Shown here piece by piece: positions 20,206 through 30,199 of a stretch of DNA of 31,514 nt; position 1 is the first letter of the stretch; the number at the start of each line of letters is the position of its first letter. Under the pieces are notes generated by a model. It saw nothing but the letters and a program-made list of their open reading frames with translations, was not told where the DNA came from and ran no database searches. The stretch covers positions 775,637 through 807,150 of the forward strand of contig BFEA01000001.1 of assembly GCA_003427395.1 (NCBI GenBank), in the 5' to 3' direction. Both the position numbers and the translations under genes were made by a program. The stretch is from Chara braunii. Lineage: Eukaryota > Streptophyta > Charophyceae > Charales > Characeae.

Positions 20206-20531
20206 ATGTCCAATGGTGTAATCTATTGTGAGTTTGGAGGGATCACCGGCTGTTGGCCGACCGGTAGAGTGTGTTGTAGTCCATTTTGAGTTTGGAGATC
20301 CACCATTGCCTTTCGTATCTCTTCACCCATAGCCGAAAGGCGCCAAATAAGTCGTTGAAAATTGATATCATTCAAGGGTTGTTGCTCACTCTAACCTTGG
20401 TCGATATTGCCAGTTGCTCAAGTCACCCATTGAATTCTCCAATGAAAAGGCAGAAAAATATAGGATGAGCGGGGTCCTCCCCAGGGGGCTCCAGGGAGGA
20501 TTGTGAAGGAGAGAGGTTATCAGTGACACAT

Positions 20532-20722
20532 TTAGAGCAAGATTTCTACCAGTGACAAGGCGTGGGGCGGGAGGGGATCTGGGAAATCCGATGGAGGGCG
20601 TAATGGGAACGAGGGATCTATGTTAGTCCAGTCTTTGAACACTAAGCAGTAATCTCTCATTGATTTGTAAATCTGATTCTTGTCCGGTTTCAATTCGCAA
20701 TTCCGTTTTGCATAGATTGATG
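20532..20722 (-). pseudogene. LINE ORF2 C-terminal end (fragment L-C)
   Basis: The minus frame reads MRDYCLVFKDWTNIDPSFP, LRPPSDFPDPLPPHALSLVE and ILL, then TAA at 20534-20532. It aligns with MRDYRLTVKDRTNIESTF ... RPPSDFRDPFPP of the 15.4-kb LINE. An in-frame TGA about 60 codons upstream of the stop ends the match. No zinc block is present, so only the extreme C-terminus survives. It is not annotated by ordinary ORF calling. Confidence 0.8.
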
Positions 20723-20734
20723 GTCAAAGTGAGG

Positions 20735-22550
20735 ATAGAAGGGCGGGCACAGCGCTACCAGGAGCGCTGCGCCCACCCAGACTGGGACTGCGTGGCTGAT
20801 GTGGGGTGCTTTCGCACGCTGGTACAAGCGGCGGGTAGAGGGGCAGTAGGACAACGCTGGAGGAGTGGCGCGGTGGCAGGCTATGGCGTGAAGAAAGTTG
20901 CACCTCCATAGTCGGCTCCTTGCTGTGTGAAGGTTGGTGGGGAGAGGGCCGACCGACTAGGGTAGGTGCTATGAGGAGGGAAGGCTGCTGCTGCGAGTCA
21001 GGGATCGTATAATCAGAAGCACATGAGGGAGGAAGGTTGCAGCGACGAATCATCGGTCTTCGTTTTGTTCTCCAGCTGCGATCCATGTTGTCGCCATGAG
21101 GATTGAGTTTAACGATCTGCTCGACTTGTGTCCGCCTATTTTATCGCCCAGAAGGTAAGCCTACCTTAGTAAGCTATGGTTGTGTGGATGAGGCGACGCG
21201 GTGGGCGAAACCCTTCCCTCTTCCTCAACCGTATGGTAAATGTATAGCTAGGGTGTTTTTGAACCCCCTGTGGCGGCTCGTCAACAGGTTTGGCAAGGGG
21301 GTGCCACATTGTTTTTGATTTTCGATAGGAATTGAAGATGGTCGTTCATGTCTTTGGTGTTAGTTTTGCCTTGAGCCTAGAAGCTAGCAGAGGGAGGAGG
21401 GGAGTTTTTCCTTCCCCAAAGACGCAGGGTTAGGGTTTGAGGGTTGAGAGGTAAATGGCGGGTTGAGGAAGAAGGGATAGGAGGCTGTTTTGTTGATTTG
21501 GAATTTAACTCATACGTGGCTTAGCTGTTTTATAATTTGAAATCTACTAATATCCTCATAACCAAACTTTTTTATCCTGTTGATTTTCCACTAATAATAA
21601 CTTGTGAGTTCAATTCATGATTCTCGACTGTATTTTTTTTCTCTAAGCCGTTTGACTGGTATGATCTTGTACTTGTTTTCACTTGTTTTCGTTTGATGAT
21701 CAACATGTTTTTGCCGATCATTTTTTCGAGAGTATTTCGATAGTATTTGTTTCTTGATATTTCTTGATGATCGCTCGCAGTGATTTTTCGTGAAATTCCT
21801 ATTCAAGAGTATGTTCTTTGCCACATAGTTGCTTCCTTGAACAATGATCTTAACTACGATCAATACTACTTTCTTGATTTCAGATATTCGTGAGTCCAAT
21901 ATTTGACATCTTAGATAGATTTCTTAAATCTTGTCTTTAAATTTTAATTTTCAAAAGATGTTCCAGGGAGATTTCCTAATTTCCGTTTCTGATTTTCAAT
22001 TTCTAGAAGTATGGTTTCGAAGTTTTTTCTATTCAAGAAAACCTATATCTGCGAATCTTAACCTCCTGGTCTTAATTACTGTCGCGATAAACTATGATTT
22101 GGATTGTTTTTTTTTGTTAAATGGTGTTTCAAAGCTTGCCTAGGTCTTTATACGGTATATTTGTGGCTTGCTTTGTGTATCTGTGTGGTTTTCCTTTAAG
22201 GTTGGAGCCCCTCCCCGTGGGGGTTTCACAAGGTGGGAGGTGTTATCCTTGGAGGGGGGAGGCCGTATTGAGGGATTGTTTTTTTTTGGGTCAGACTGAT
22301 TTAGGGTTGGATCAGCACTGGAGGTTGGGGAGAAAAGGCAAGGGGGTGGTTACTCATAGCAGGGTGTGAGGATCCTGTTTTTGAGGAAAGTAGTAACTTC
22401 GATGACCACACAGTGAGCCTATTTGTGTTGTAGAGTCCCGGGCGACCCTGTTATCTCAAAAAAGAGGGAAAGGGGGAGAAGCTAGAATTGGAGGCTGGAA
22501 GGTAGTAAGGGGGTTCTCAACAGAGGAAGGTTGTTTGTTAAGGTAAGTAG
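20735..22550. other. No gene seen
   Basis: AT-rich in the second half. GGGCACAGCGCT(A/G)CCAG(G/T)AGCGC at about 20744-20768 is also found near 7023-7047, so it is a short dispersed repeat. No recognisable ORF. Confidence 0.45.
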
Positions 22551-22570
22551 GTTAGAAGGACGATGCTGGG

Positions 22571-23290
22571 ACGACACAGACCAGTGCTGGAGCTTTTACT
22601 CTGTGACCTAGGGGGAGTTTGAGGCCTGCGAAGTTATGCCGAGTGTGGAAGGCATAACTAGACCGTCCGACGAAGCCGGCGTTGGGGTATTGACCCGGTA
22701 ACCTGTTTAGGGGTTTGCCGCTAAGGGGACTGTTGAGGGAGGAAGGCACTTCCTGTCCGTCAGAACTAGGTTGGTCGGTACTGCAGAGGGTTATGGTGCC
22801 CTGTTACCCTAGCAGAAGGGGGTATGAGATCAAGTGAGTTTTGGTACGAGGACTGAAAGCCTGGACTGACGTTTCGTCTGTTGAAGGGGGGATTTTAGGA
22901 AAGTAGGCAGTTTCATTCAACCCCTCGCTCGCATATTTTTCCTAACTTTTTCGTTTTTCTATTTTACTCTATCTCATGAGGAAAGTTAAAAAAAAATGTT
23001 GGTCGCTTGATGATCCTTAGAATGTCTTCAGGACTTTGAGATTCTTATCAACTCGTCCTAGGTGGCTTCAAAGTCTATTATACTAAGTGATCTGCGGTTG
23101 TTCGATGGCAGAACGACGTTGGTCGGTGCTGGGGTGTTGCCCTGTAACCTGCTGATGCAGGAGCGTGAGGCCCGGTAGAGAGATCTAGGATGCTTTGGGG
23201 GGGGCATTCTATGGGACAACCCAGGGTTGTTGCCGGGACAACGCTCGTCGGAGCTGGGGTGAGTTGTGTTGCCATGTAACTCAACAGGAT
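22571..23290. repeat. Diverged hairpin repeats with a GTTGCCCTGTAAC core
   Basis: Related segments begin near 22571, 22665, 22764, 23112 and 23237, each of the type GACGACG, TGGTCGGTGCTGGGG, TGTTGCCCTGTAACCTG. They carry weak stems around the core: AGGGT/ACCCT near 22778-22799 and TGAGTT 23260-23265 / AACTCA 23278-23283. Strongly diverged; unit borders uncertain. Confidence 0.6.
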
Positions 23291-23482
23291 GTGGGGGTGT
23301 AAGGCATGGAAGAGCTCGGTAGAAAGTAAAACAGTTTTGGAGAACTTTGGAAGGGTTTCTTAGGGATTTCGAGGTTTTCGGAGCATTTGTAGGACCTTCA
23401 CGGTCTATTCCTAGGCCTCCCGAATTACTGTTAGTGTTCTTAGGTATCTCAAAAAGATAACGAGGTGAGTGGGAGAATGAGA

Positions 23483-23640
23483 TGGTGGGATATCACGCGT
23501 CCTACTAGTGAGGGGGCTAGCTGGTAGGATGGGAATAGGGTATAGCAGCAGTGAAGATGGTGGCTTTGTTGCAGTAAGTCTTACCGGAGTGAGGTAAAGA
23601 GGATGGACGGGGGGGGGGGGTTCTGGGTCATTTTCTGAAT
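23483..23640. repeat. Direct repeat, left copy
   Basis: TGGGATATCA, TCCTACTAGTGAGGGGGCTAG, GTAGGATGG, AGCAGCAGTGAAGATGGTGG and TTTGTTGCAGTAAG, as far as the G-run near 23610. Its partner lies about 381 bp downstream. It has a hairpin TCCTAC / GTAGGA with inner TAGT / GCTA (one G:T). Confidence 0.8.
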
Positions 23641-23742
23641 TCTGCTTATTTCTTAAGTTTGTGTGTAGTCATTTCCTAAGCAGCTCCATTTTTTTCTGAG
23701 CCAAAGCCGGGTAATGGCCCTGGTACCTCAATTTTCGAAATT

Positions 23743-23830
23743 CTATGTAAAAAAAAAAAGGGATCGTCCCTGCTCAGTTAATCCCCTGGTTTCCGGGGCA
23801 ATCAATGCTGGCAGGGGAAGGTCTTCTTAA
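23743..23830 (+). mobile_element. Short retroposon, family 1, 5'-half fragment (copy S9)
   Basis: CTGCTCAGTTAATCCCCTGG, CCGGGGCAATCAATGCTGG: the sense-strand 5' half only, preceded by an A-run (23748-23759). It lies between the two direct repeats at 23.5 and 23.9 kb. Confidence 0.7.
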
Positions 23831-23863
23831 TTTTTTCAAGAAAAGGTGAGAGGAGTTTATGGT

Positions 23864-24010
23864 TGGATATTAAGCATCCTACTAGCGAGGGGGCTAGCTC
23901 GTAGGATGGAGTTAGGGTACAGCAGCAGCGGAGATGGTGGTTTTGTTGCAGTAAGGTTTGTCGGAGTGAGGTAAAGAGGATTGATGGGGGGTTTCTGAGT
24001 CCTTCCTAAA
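23864..24010. repeat. Direct repeat, right copy
   Basis: Same order of blocks as 23483-23640. Its hairpin is fuller: CATCCTAC / GTAGGATG with inner TAGC / GCTA perfectly paired. Confidence 0.8.
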
Positions 24011-24063
24011 CTTTGCCTCAATTGTTGTCATGGCCTCGGTTTCTCAAACTTTGCGCGTATACG

Positions 24064-24135
24064 GGAAGGCTCCATATGGGACGTTGGGCCCGGTTCCCAG
24101 CACGTGCTGCTCCCCATGAATAGATTGGAGCCTTG

Positions 24136-24181
<46 letters not shown>
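24064..24181 (+). mobile_element. Short retroposon, family 1 (copy S10) with 40-nt A tail
   Basis: GGGACGTTGGGCCCGGTTCCCAGCA, GCTCCCCATGAATAGATTGGAGCC, then A at 24142-24181. The last hairpin of the family is missing, so the 3' part is deleted or the tail was added early. Confidence 0.75.
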
Positions 24182-24184
<3 letters not shown>

Positions 24185-24370
24185 AAAGTGTACAATCGAC
24201 TACTTTGTTCTGTACTCATATAATCATCTAAATTAGTCTTCAGATTACGACCTCTCGTAAATTTTCTGAGTGACTTTCTCTATCCTTTGATTTGAAAATC
24301 AAAACCGTAAGATTCGTAAGTCTATTTGGACCCTAAAATTAATCTCATAATCTTCGTTTTCCAAAATTCA

Positions 24371-24655
24371 GCCTCCAATGTTAGTGGTGCTGATAAGAGC
24401 AAACACCACTAGCGCCTGGGGGGAGGCTCCATCTATTGGTGGGAGCATAACCTGCTGGAAAACAGGTCCAGCATCCCATATACAGGCTGAATTTGGAGTA
24501 CATCAGGAAACAATTGTGGAAGACTCCTACCAGCATTGCTTACCCTGGAATCCAGAGGATTAACTGAGCAGAATATTGGAAAGAGGGGGGAACCTCTTCA
24601 CCCTGGACCCGACGCCAGATACCTACTGCTACACACTAGTTCCTCCCTTCCCCCA
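24371..24655 (-). mobile_element. Short retroposon, family 1, near full length (copy S11)
   Basis: Hairpin TAGTGGTG 24382-24389 / CACCACTA 24404-24411, perfect, with the 14-nt loop. Then GCTCC ... GGAGC, GCTGGA ... TCCAGC, a 5' half with CAGCATTGCTTACCCTGG, and the end block GGGAACCTCTTCACCC ... ACGCCAGATACC ... CTAGTTCCTCCC. No T-run precedes it, so the A tail is lost. Confidence 0.85.
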
Positions 24656-24869
24656 CCACCCCCTTTTAGCACCCAGTCCCAACTGCCAATCTGCGATTTC
24701 AAATAATAGGCTACTATTTTTTATCTAAGTTCTGCTTTTCCTGAAACAATTTCCGTGCATGGATATTGAGAAAATTCAGGTGAACTGCTCATGCAAAGCA
24801 GGCAGCCAAAAAGCATCCGCACAAATACACGCTGTAAGTCAACTCAAGGTATTCAAATAAAAGTAACCA

Positions 24870-25134
24870 CTTTTTTTTAACAAGAACTCCCACCAGTGTT
24901 AGTGGTGCTGATAAGAGCAGGCACCATTAACACTTGGGGAGAGGCTCCATATATTGGTGGGGAGCATCACCTGCTGGAAAACGGGTCCAGGTTCCCTTAT
25001 ACAGACTGAGATTGGAGTACATCTAACAATTGGGATTCCTGCCTGCATTGATTACCCTTGGATCCAGGGGATTGACTAAGCAGGATATTGGAGGGGGGGA
25101 GGGAACCTCTTCACCTTGAATCCGACGCCAGATA

Positions 25135-25137
<3 letters not shown>
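24870..25137 (-). mobile_element. Short retroposon, family 1 (copy S12), interrupted by S13
   Basis: Short A tail (T-run 24871-24878), hairpin TAGTGGTG 24900-24907 / CACCATTA 24922-24929 with one G:T, 14-nt loop. The 5' end block ACGCCAGATATAC stops exactly at the T-run of S13, so S13 appears inserted at or near its 5' end. Confidence 0.83.
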
Positions 25138-25169
<32 letters not shown>

Positions 25170-25440
25170 CAAACACCCTAAGATGATGCTAGGGTAGCTG
25201 ATGCGAGCAGACTACCCTAGCATCCCTTTGGGGGCTCCGTCTATTTGTGGGGAGCGGCACCTGCTGGAAACCGGGTCGAGCGTCCCTTTCATTTGCATCA
25301 ACATAATTTGACAACCGTTTCAGTGACTGTTCTTGATACTACACCCTTCTTCCAGGAGTACCCTGAGAGAGCCTGTTCTGGCTTTTGCTGAACTTGACCT
25401 CTTCACCCGAAATGGGGCGCCTGATATGTCCTTTCCTTAC
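25138..25440 (-). mobile_element. Short retroposon, family 1, with replaced hairpin (copy S13)
   Basis: The A tail is 32 nt (T 25138-25169). The 3' hairpin is GATGCTAGGGTAG 25185-25197 / CTACCCTAGCATC 25212-25224, 13 perfect pairs around a 14-nt loop CTGATGCGAGCAGA. The loop is close to the family CTGATAAGAGCAGA, but both arms differ from TAGTGGTG/CACCACTA. It continues GCTCCGTCTATTTGTGGGGAGC and GCTGGAAACCGGGTCGAGC. The distal end has CCTCTTCACCCGAAATGGGGCGCCTGATA. The whole unit is clearly the same family. Confidence 0.85.
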
Positions 25441-25482
25441 TAGCCTTTTCAACAATTAAATGAGAGTGCAGTTCAAAAAGAC

Positions 25483-25665
25483 TTAAACCTCTGTTCCCCT
25501 TACCTCTTCAAGTGTGTCCCTTCTGTACCATGACATTGGGACCAAGGCATTCTGGGGTAATGTAAAGAGACATAGGAACTCTTGAGCGGGGCGGAGCGGA
25601 ATTGAGGGATCCACCAAGGTCCAGTCATTGCATTTCAACTTGTAGTTCTACATTCTAGTCCCTCC
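25483..25665 (-). pseudogene. LINE ORF2 C-terminal end (fragment L-E)
   Basis: The minus frame reads NYKLKCNDWTLVDPSIPLRP, then AQEFL, then LVPMSWYRRDTLEE, ending at TAA 25485-25483. This matches DWTNIDPSFPLRP of L-C and TLVELSWYGRDTEEPA of L-D. A TAG stands just upstream of NY, and no further LINE sequence could be joined. It lies directly downstream of L-D on the same strand, so two 3' ends are stacked in tandem. Confidence 0.72.
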
Positions 25666-25793
25666 CCCTTTTTCCAACAAGTATTGTAGTTATGGAGGCC
25701 TAACCTCCCCACTATATCTTAGGTGGATCGGCCAGGTGTGAGGGGAGCGTAGGGAGGCCGGTTCTACGTCCAGGGGGCGGCTGGGGCAGACAC

Positions 25794-27424
25794 CTAATCC
25801 TCCTCTTCCCTATCTCCATCCTGGCAGGTCCCACCAGGATTGTGGTGGGCGGGCTCCTCAGTGTCTCGGCCATACCAGCTCAGCTCGACCAAGGTATTGT
25901 TTGATGGGGGGAAAAAATCAGGGAACTCAGGGACTGGGAGGAATGGGATGTCGCTGGGGATTTCAGTCCATTTATGGAAGAGCAACCGATAGTCCTTCTG
26001 TGCTTGATCCAAACGATCATTGCCATCCAAGAGCCAACCATCCCATTGAATCCATGCAATCCGTCCCCCATGCTCCCCCCACAACCAGTCCATGCAGAAT
26101 TCATTTAGTTTTTTTGTAATGTCTGATCGTTTTGTGAGAGCTCTCATCCCTTGTACCGTCTTTTTCCACAGAGCTCTAATTGTTGTTTCAATCATGTTTT
26201 TAACCATTTCAGTTGTTTCACCACTTGCAACGTGGGCGTTTTCAAGTACTAGGATGCGTCTGCGACGCCATATGGCCCATAACACTGATCCCCTCCCAGT
26301 CCTAAATAAGTTGGTTGTGAAGGTCGAGGATTGAGCAGTCCAATGACCAGTTAGCAGAGCCCTCCATTCCCATGACCAGTCCCTATCTGTACCTAGTTGG
26401 TTCCAGACCCGGACCCATCCCCGTCATGTAAGGATAGAGGTAGGGCACTGCAGAAAAAAGTGTTCTATCTCGTTTATCTTTCGAGAGGGGAAACCCTCCT
26501 TGCATGTGTGACATCAAGGGAGAGTCAACCCTTTCTGCTCAAAATGGGTATGGTCAATGAGCCATGCATTCGTCGGTAGGCAGCGGTGATTAATCTGCCA
26601 TTGAAGTGAAACAAACTTGGCTGTTTTGTTCTTTACCTCTTTAAACCATTTTATAGGTCTCAGGGATTCCAATGGTACATTGAGGTGATGTGCCCAACAA
26701 TCAACAATACGATCTCTTAGTTTTATTCTAATCCTGAGCATTCGGTAGGTCACTTCAATATCTAGTGTATGGAGGTACCGGTATCTGGGTCTTCCGTTCC
26801 TTGTTGGAATCTTCCATCTCCACTCCGCCACATCCAAGGGAAGATCCTGAATTGGCACCTCCGGCCAGAATGCCACCCAAGATTCGTTTTCACTTAGGAC
26901 TCTTACTCTGTGAAGTATCCTGACGTCAATCCAGAAGACTTCCTCTGGCACCCCCCTGATCAAGTGATTCAGCTGTGTTCAATACAACATGTTTACCAAC
27001 ACCTCCCCCGGTGTAACTGATAGTACTTGCCCCATCCGGGTTGCATCCCCCTTTAACACCACCCCGCCGAAGAGTCCGTACCCATGCGAGCGGGAGAGCA
27101 AAGAGGATCTGGTATAGTCTTTCACTCTTTGTGTGACAATGAGGGAGTTTCTCTCTCAGCTGCTCCTCTGAGAGCCAGTCATTCTTTGATTGGTCTCATA
27201 GGTGTCCAACTCTTGTGATCCCATTTTTCACCCATCCATTCCATGGGCGACATAAGCTGAGTAACATCTGCCCATGTCGATCCGTTATCCAACGATTCTC
27301 GAAAAGTGGTTGGCGAGCAACTTTTTCCCACCTTTTAGGAAATGGTCTATCCGGAAGTGGGAGCCTCCTCCAATCCTTAATCAACTTAGCCCCAGAAGTC
27401 ATCTTTTCGCAGGTCCCTGCGGGC
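25794..27424 (-). pseudogene. LINE ORF2 C-terminal half (L-D): zf-RVT region and tail
   Basis: On the minus strand, from about 27424: LIKDWRRLPLPDRPFPKRWE and PLFENRWITDRHG ... WNGWVKNGITRVGHL match the connecting region of the 15-kb LINE. From 26963 down to 25794 one frame runs through DLPLDVAEWRWKIP, VTYRMLRI, SLQWQINHRCLPTNAWLIDHT, then C-H-T-C ... EHFFLQCP (zinc ligands C, C, H, C present), WRALLTGHW and VLWAIW, and a 160-residue tail ending in GDREEED. It is interrupted only by TGA at 26516-26514 and 26426-26424, both where homologues have Trp. The 27196-27402 part is in another frame. No reverse transcriptase core is present, so it is 5'-truncated near 27.42 kb, as usual for target-primed insertion. 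It is 3' to L-E on the map and in the same orientation. Confidence 0.87.
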
Positions 27425-27841
27425 TGCTCCCCGATCTAAGTGTTGTTGGGGTCTGGAGAGGGGGTCTACGGCAAAGCCAAGGGGGGGTAGCCCCGCCGGG
27501 CTCCCAGCCCCCCGGCCCCTTCGCGGCGCTCCCACGCTGCCGTCGCTCTTAGTCTCGATCCTGCACTTCCGTATCCTGAGCCCAAAGTCGTAACCTATAA
27601 GGCTAAGCCCAAGCCTGAGACCAACGCGCACTAATTTCTATATGAGGCGGCGTGCACCGTGCCCCGGGTCAAGAAAACGCTTTGGGCCACACTTCTACCT
27701 ACATTCCGGACTACGACTACTTAACCGCCACGCCGGCGTACCCAAGTTGCGTCGTGGTTATCACACACGCCCCATCCTGGGCGCCAGACCTACTGTCGGT
27801 TAGGCATGGAGAACAAGATTCAACCTCTTAATCTTTAGTCT
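27425..27841. other. No gene seen
   Basis: GC-rich. CTTAGTCTC(G/A)A(T/C)CCTGC at about 27548 recurs at about 28360, so it is another short dispersed motif. Confidence 0.45.
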
Positions 27842-28050
27842 AATCAGCAACCAAAAAAAAAAAAAAAAAAATCACACGCGCGCCTTAAACTGCGCACCCA
27901 CTCGCCCTCTACTCTAGTCAACCATCTAGTCAAACATCATCCACAGACCCAACCGCGCCTCATGCGATATACTTAGACTTTAAACCAAACTTATTTATGT
28001 CATCTGTAACGACCAGGGCGGATACCCTTGTAAGGGTATTCGCACCGACA
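27842..28050. repeat. Dispersed repeat, copy B
   Basis: Partner of 15098-15283. After an A-run (27853-27871) come CTAGTCAACCATCTAGTCAA, CCACAGAC, ATACTTAGACTTTAAA, then GGGCGG, the identical dyad ATACCCTTGTAAGGGTAT (28022-28039) and TTCGCACCGACA. The dyad and its flanks are the best conserved part. Confidence 0.75.
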
Positions 28051-28370
28051 ACTTACGAGACCATATTAAGCGACGTCCCCGTCGCTTCGCAAAATAAAAA
28101 AGTTATAAGTTTATCCAAAATTCCAAATGTTGACAAGAAACGGAACCAATCCAAATAGCCGACAGACTCAGGGTTGAGGCCTCCAACAATCCAAACCCTT
28201 ATAACTATATGCCGCCAAGGTTCCAACCTGGGTCTCCATTGTCCTTACACTAGGACGCAGGTGTACTGGACATACGTACTACAACATAAGTCTCAGCGAC
28301 CCCTCTCAACTGTCCTCTCCCCTTCGTCCTAGACAAACGCCGGCTTCTCGTTATGTGTCCTTAGTCTCAA

Positions 28371-29105
28371 CCCTGCGAACAGGGCCATAACCAAGGATGT
28401 GGGCCCTAACCGAGACCCTTGAAGGCACTCTTTCCGCCCTCTAATAATTCTCACAATCAAACATATATATATATATATAAATCTTATCTCAACATACCTT
28501 CTGCAGTCTAGTACAGGAAGGCTAGGTCTCCATCTTGGCCCACCACAGTCTGGGTGATCGTGCCAGATCTACGACCCACCTCGTTTGTTATTTCAGCGGT
28601 AGTGCCCTCGCGGGTTGCGCCACGAGAGGTTTTTTCTCCTGATAAGTATTCAATCAGGACTCGAAAAGACTCCACTCTTATCCCACGTCATCCCGCGGCA
28701 GGTAAAACCCTCCTGGGTGGCCACACCCGTTTAAGTCTTTACCCCCTTCTGGTGAGACGTGGGTCTGCTGTCAGGTTGCGCCGATCAGCAGCCAACACTG
28801 AGGGTTGCGCCTCAGTGATGCCAGTTATACCCTTAGCTGGATCTCTCATAATGCCCCAAAAATTAACACAAGTGGCTGGACGGTGTGTCGCAACAACACA
28901 GGCCTACTGCGGAACTACGTAGAGGTCCGTCACACATAAAAGGTATTTACCAGTCCTCTGTGGGACAACACAGAGAAGCACGGCAACCTCTCCACTTTCA
29001 CAAAACAAATCACCGCCAGGCTCACAATGTCGTTGTAGCAGCCGTACCCTGAAGAACTTTCGAGCCTGGGTCGACCCCATTGCGGGTCCCATTTGGCTCG
29101 ACCCG
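28371..29105. repeat. Hairpin cluster; three stems with a GGTTGCGCC loop
   Basis: CCCTG 28371-28375 / CAGGG 28380-28384 has a CGAA loop. The GGTTGCGC(C) loop occurs in CCTCGCG 28606-28612 / CGAGAGG 28623-28629 (one mismatch), CTGCTG 28765-28770 / CAGCAG 28786-28791, and CACTGAG 28796-28802 / CTCAGTG 28811-28817 (perfect). CTCTGTG 28956-28962 / CACAGAG 28969-28975 has loop GGACAA. CGAGCC 29061-29066 / GGCTCG 29095-29100 encloses GACCC 29073-29077 / GGGTC 29084-29088. An (AT)n run lies at 28463-28478. ORFs through the region have no recognisable product. Confidence 0.72.
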
Positions 29106-29595
29106 CCCACGCTCAAGCTCAGGGCGCAGGTCGTTCGTCCTAGGGGCACCCCCACCTAGTGCTATGAGATGGATGGGGATGGGCCATTTGTGAGAGGGCT
29201 TTACATTGGGGGATGTAGCTCCGCTCTCGTATTAGATGGTAGCTTTTTGGTCATTCGTGGCGGTTTTCTTGATTCACTTAAGTGAGGTCAGACAATTGCT
29301 CCTTCCAATACTTATGCAGTCCAGGGGGTTCAGATTAAAAGATCTACAACCCAGATCGGGCCAAATTCAAATTTGGAATCAGCGCCCGACCCCCTCCTCC
29401 TCCCAGTTTTTTCCTTCTTCTTGTTTCTCCTCCTCGTCCAAAAGGGCCCCGCAAATATTTAGCGGGGTGTCCATACGTGTGGAAGGACATCCATTGGACT
29501 GCTGTAGGTCTTCGAGCAGGCCAACATTATATCCTAGATTCGGATTCATGTCTGTGTTTCACGAGTTATAGGTTACGAGCTTACTACAAACACTA
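29106..29595. other. No gene seen
   Basis: Nothing recognisable; a 111-codon plus frame (29236-29571) is not identifiable. Confidence 0.45.
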
Positions 29596-29902
29596 AAATA
29601 GTTGTCTCATTTTTTTTTTCCTTTTTTTTACGTGCAGTGGCCCTAAGGGCCTGGCTCCACTCATCAGCACTTGTAGAAAAGAAAAACAGATGGCTTGTAT
29701 GCTTCCATTTTCTATGAGAAGATTCATTCCAGTTTTGCACATACAATAACTGTCTCGTTTTTTTTTCTTTTTCTTTGTCTTACGTGCAGTGGCCCTAAGG
29801 GCGTGGCTCCACTCATCAGCACTTGCAGAAAAGAAAAACGGATAGCTTGTATGGTTCCAGTTTCTTGGAGAAGATTCATTCTAGTTTTGCACATTTGGTG
29901 AC
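29596..29902. repeat. 152-bp tandem duplication
   Basis: ACGTGCAGTGGCCCTAAGGG occurs at 29630 and 29782, 152 bp apart. Both units run from a TGTCTC-T(n)-C-T(n) tract through CTGGCTCC or GTGGCTCC, CACTCATCAGCACTTG, AGAAAAGAAAAAC and GAGAAGATTCATTC to AGTTTTGCACAT. GGCCC TAA GGGCC forms a small palindrome in the first unit. Confidence 0.9.
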
Positions 29903-30145
29903 TAGTGGAGTGAAGCCCTGAAAATCACACGCCAAGTTAGTAAGTCAGTAACTCATAACTGCTGAAACACGGACCTAAATTTGAAGCTACACCATATATA
30001 ACTGACCGACTCCCTCCTTACTACGAATCCGGTGACGGCGCGTCCAGTGACCACCCATCTCCTGCCGACAGGACTCTTGCCAATTTTTGGCAGGACCTTT
30101 TTAAGTACAGGCAGGGGTAGTCTGAATAATGTGAAAGGGCTTTGT

Positions 30146-30148
<3 letters not shown>

Positions 30149-30198
<50 letters not shown>
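30149..30198. repeat. (CT)25 microsatellite
   Basis: Uninterrupted CT dinucleotides. Confidence 0.98.

Positions 30199-30199
<1 letters not shown>

Noticed and set aside
19124-20213. Long ORFs on both strands across 19.1-20.2 kb.
   Set aside because: They consist mostly of the 606-nt N gap; the flanks are retroposon and GC-rich tandem DNA.
20724-21086. 120-codon minus-strand ORF next to LINE fragment L-C as a LINE extension.
   Set aside because: It does not align to the other LINE copies, and L-C is closed by an in-frame TGA on that side.
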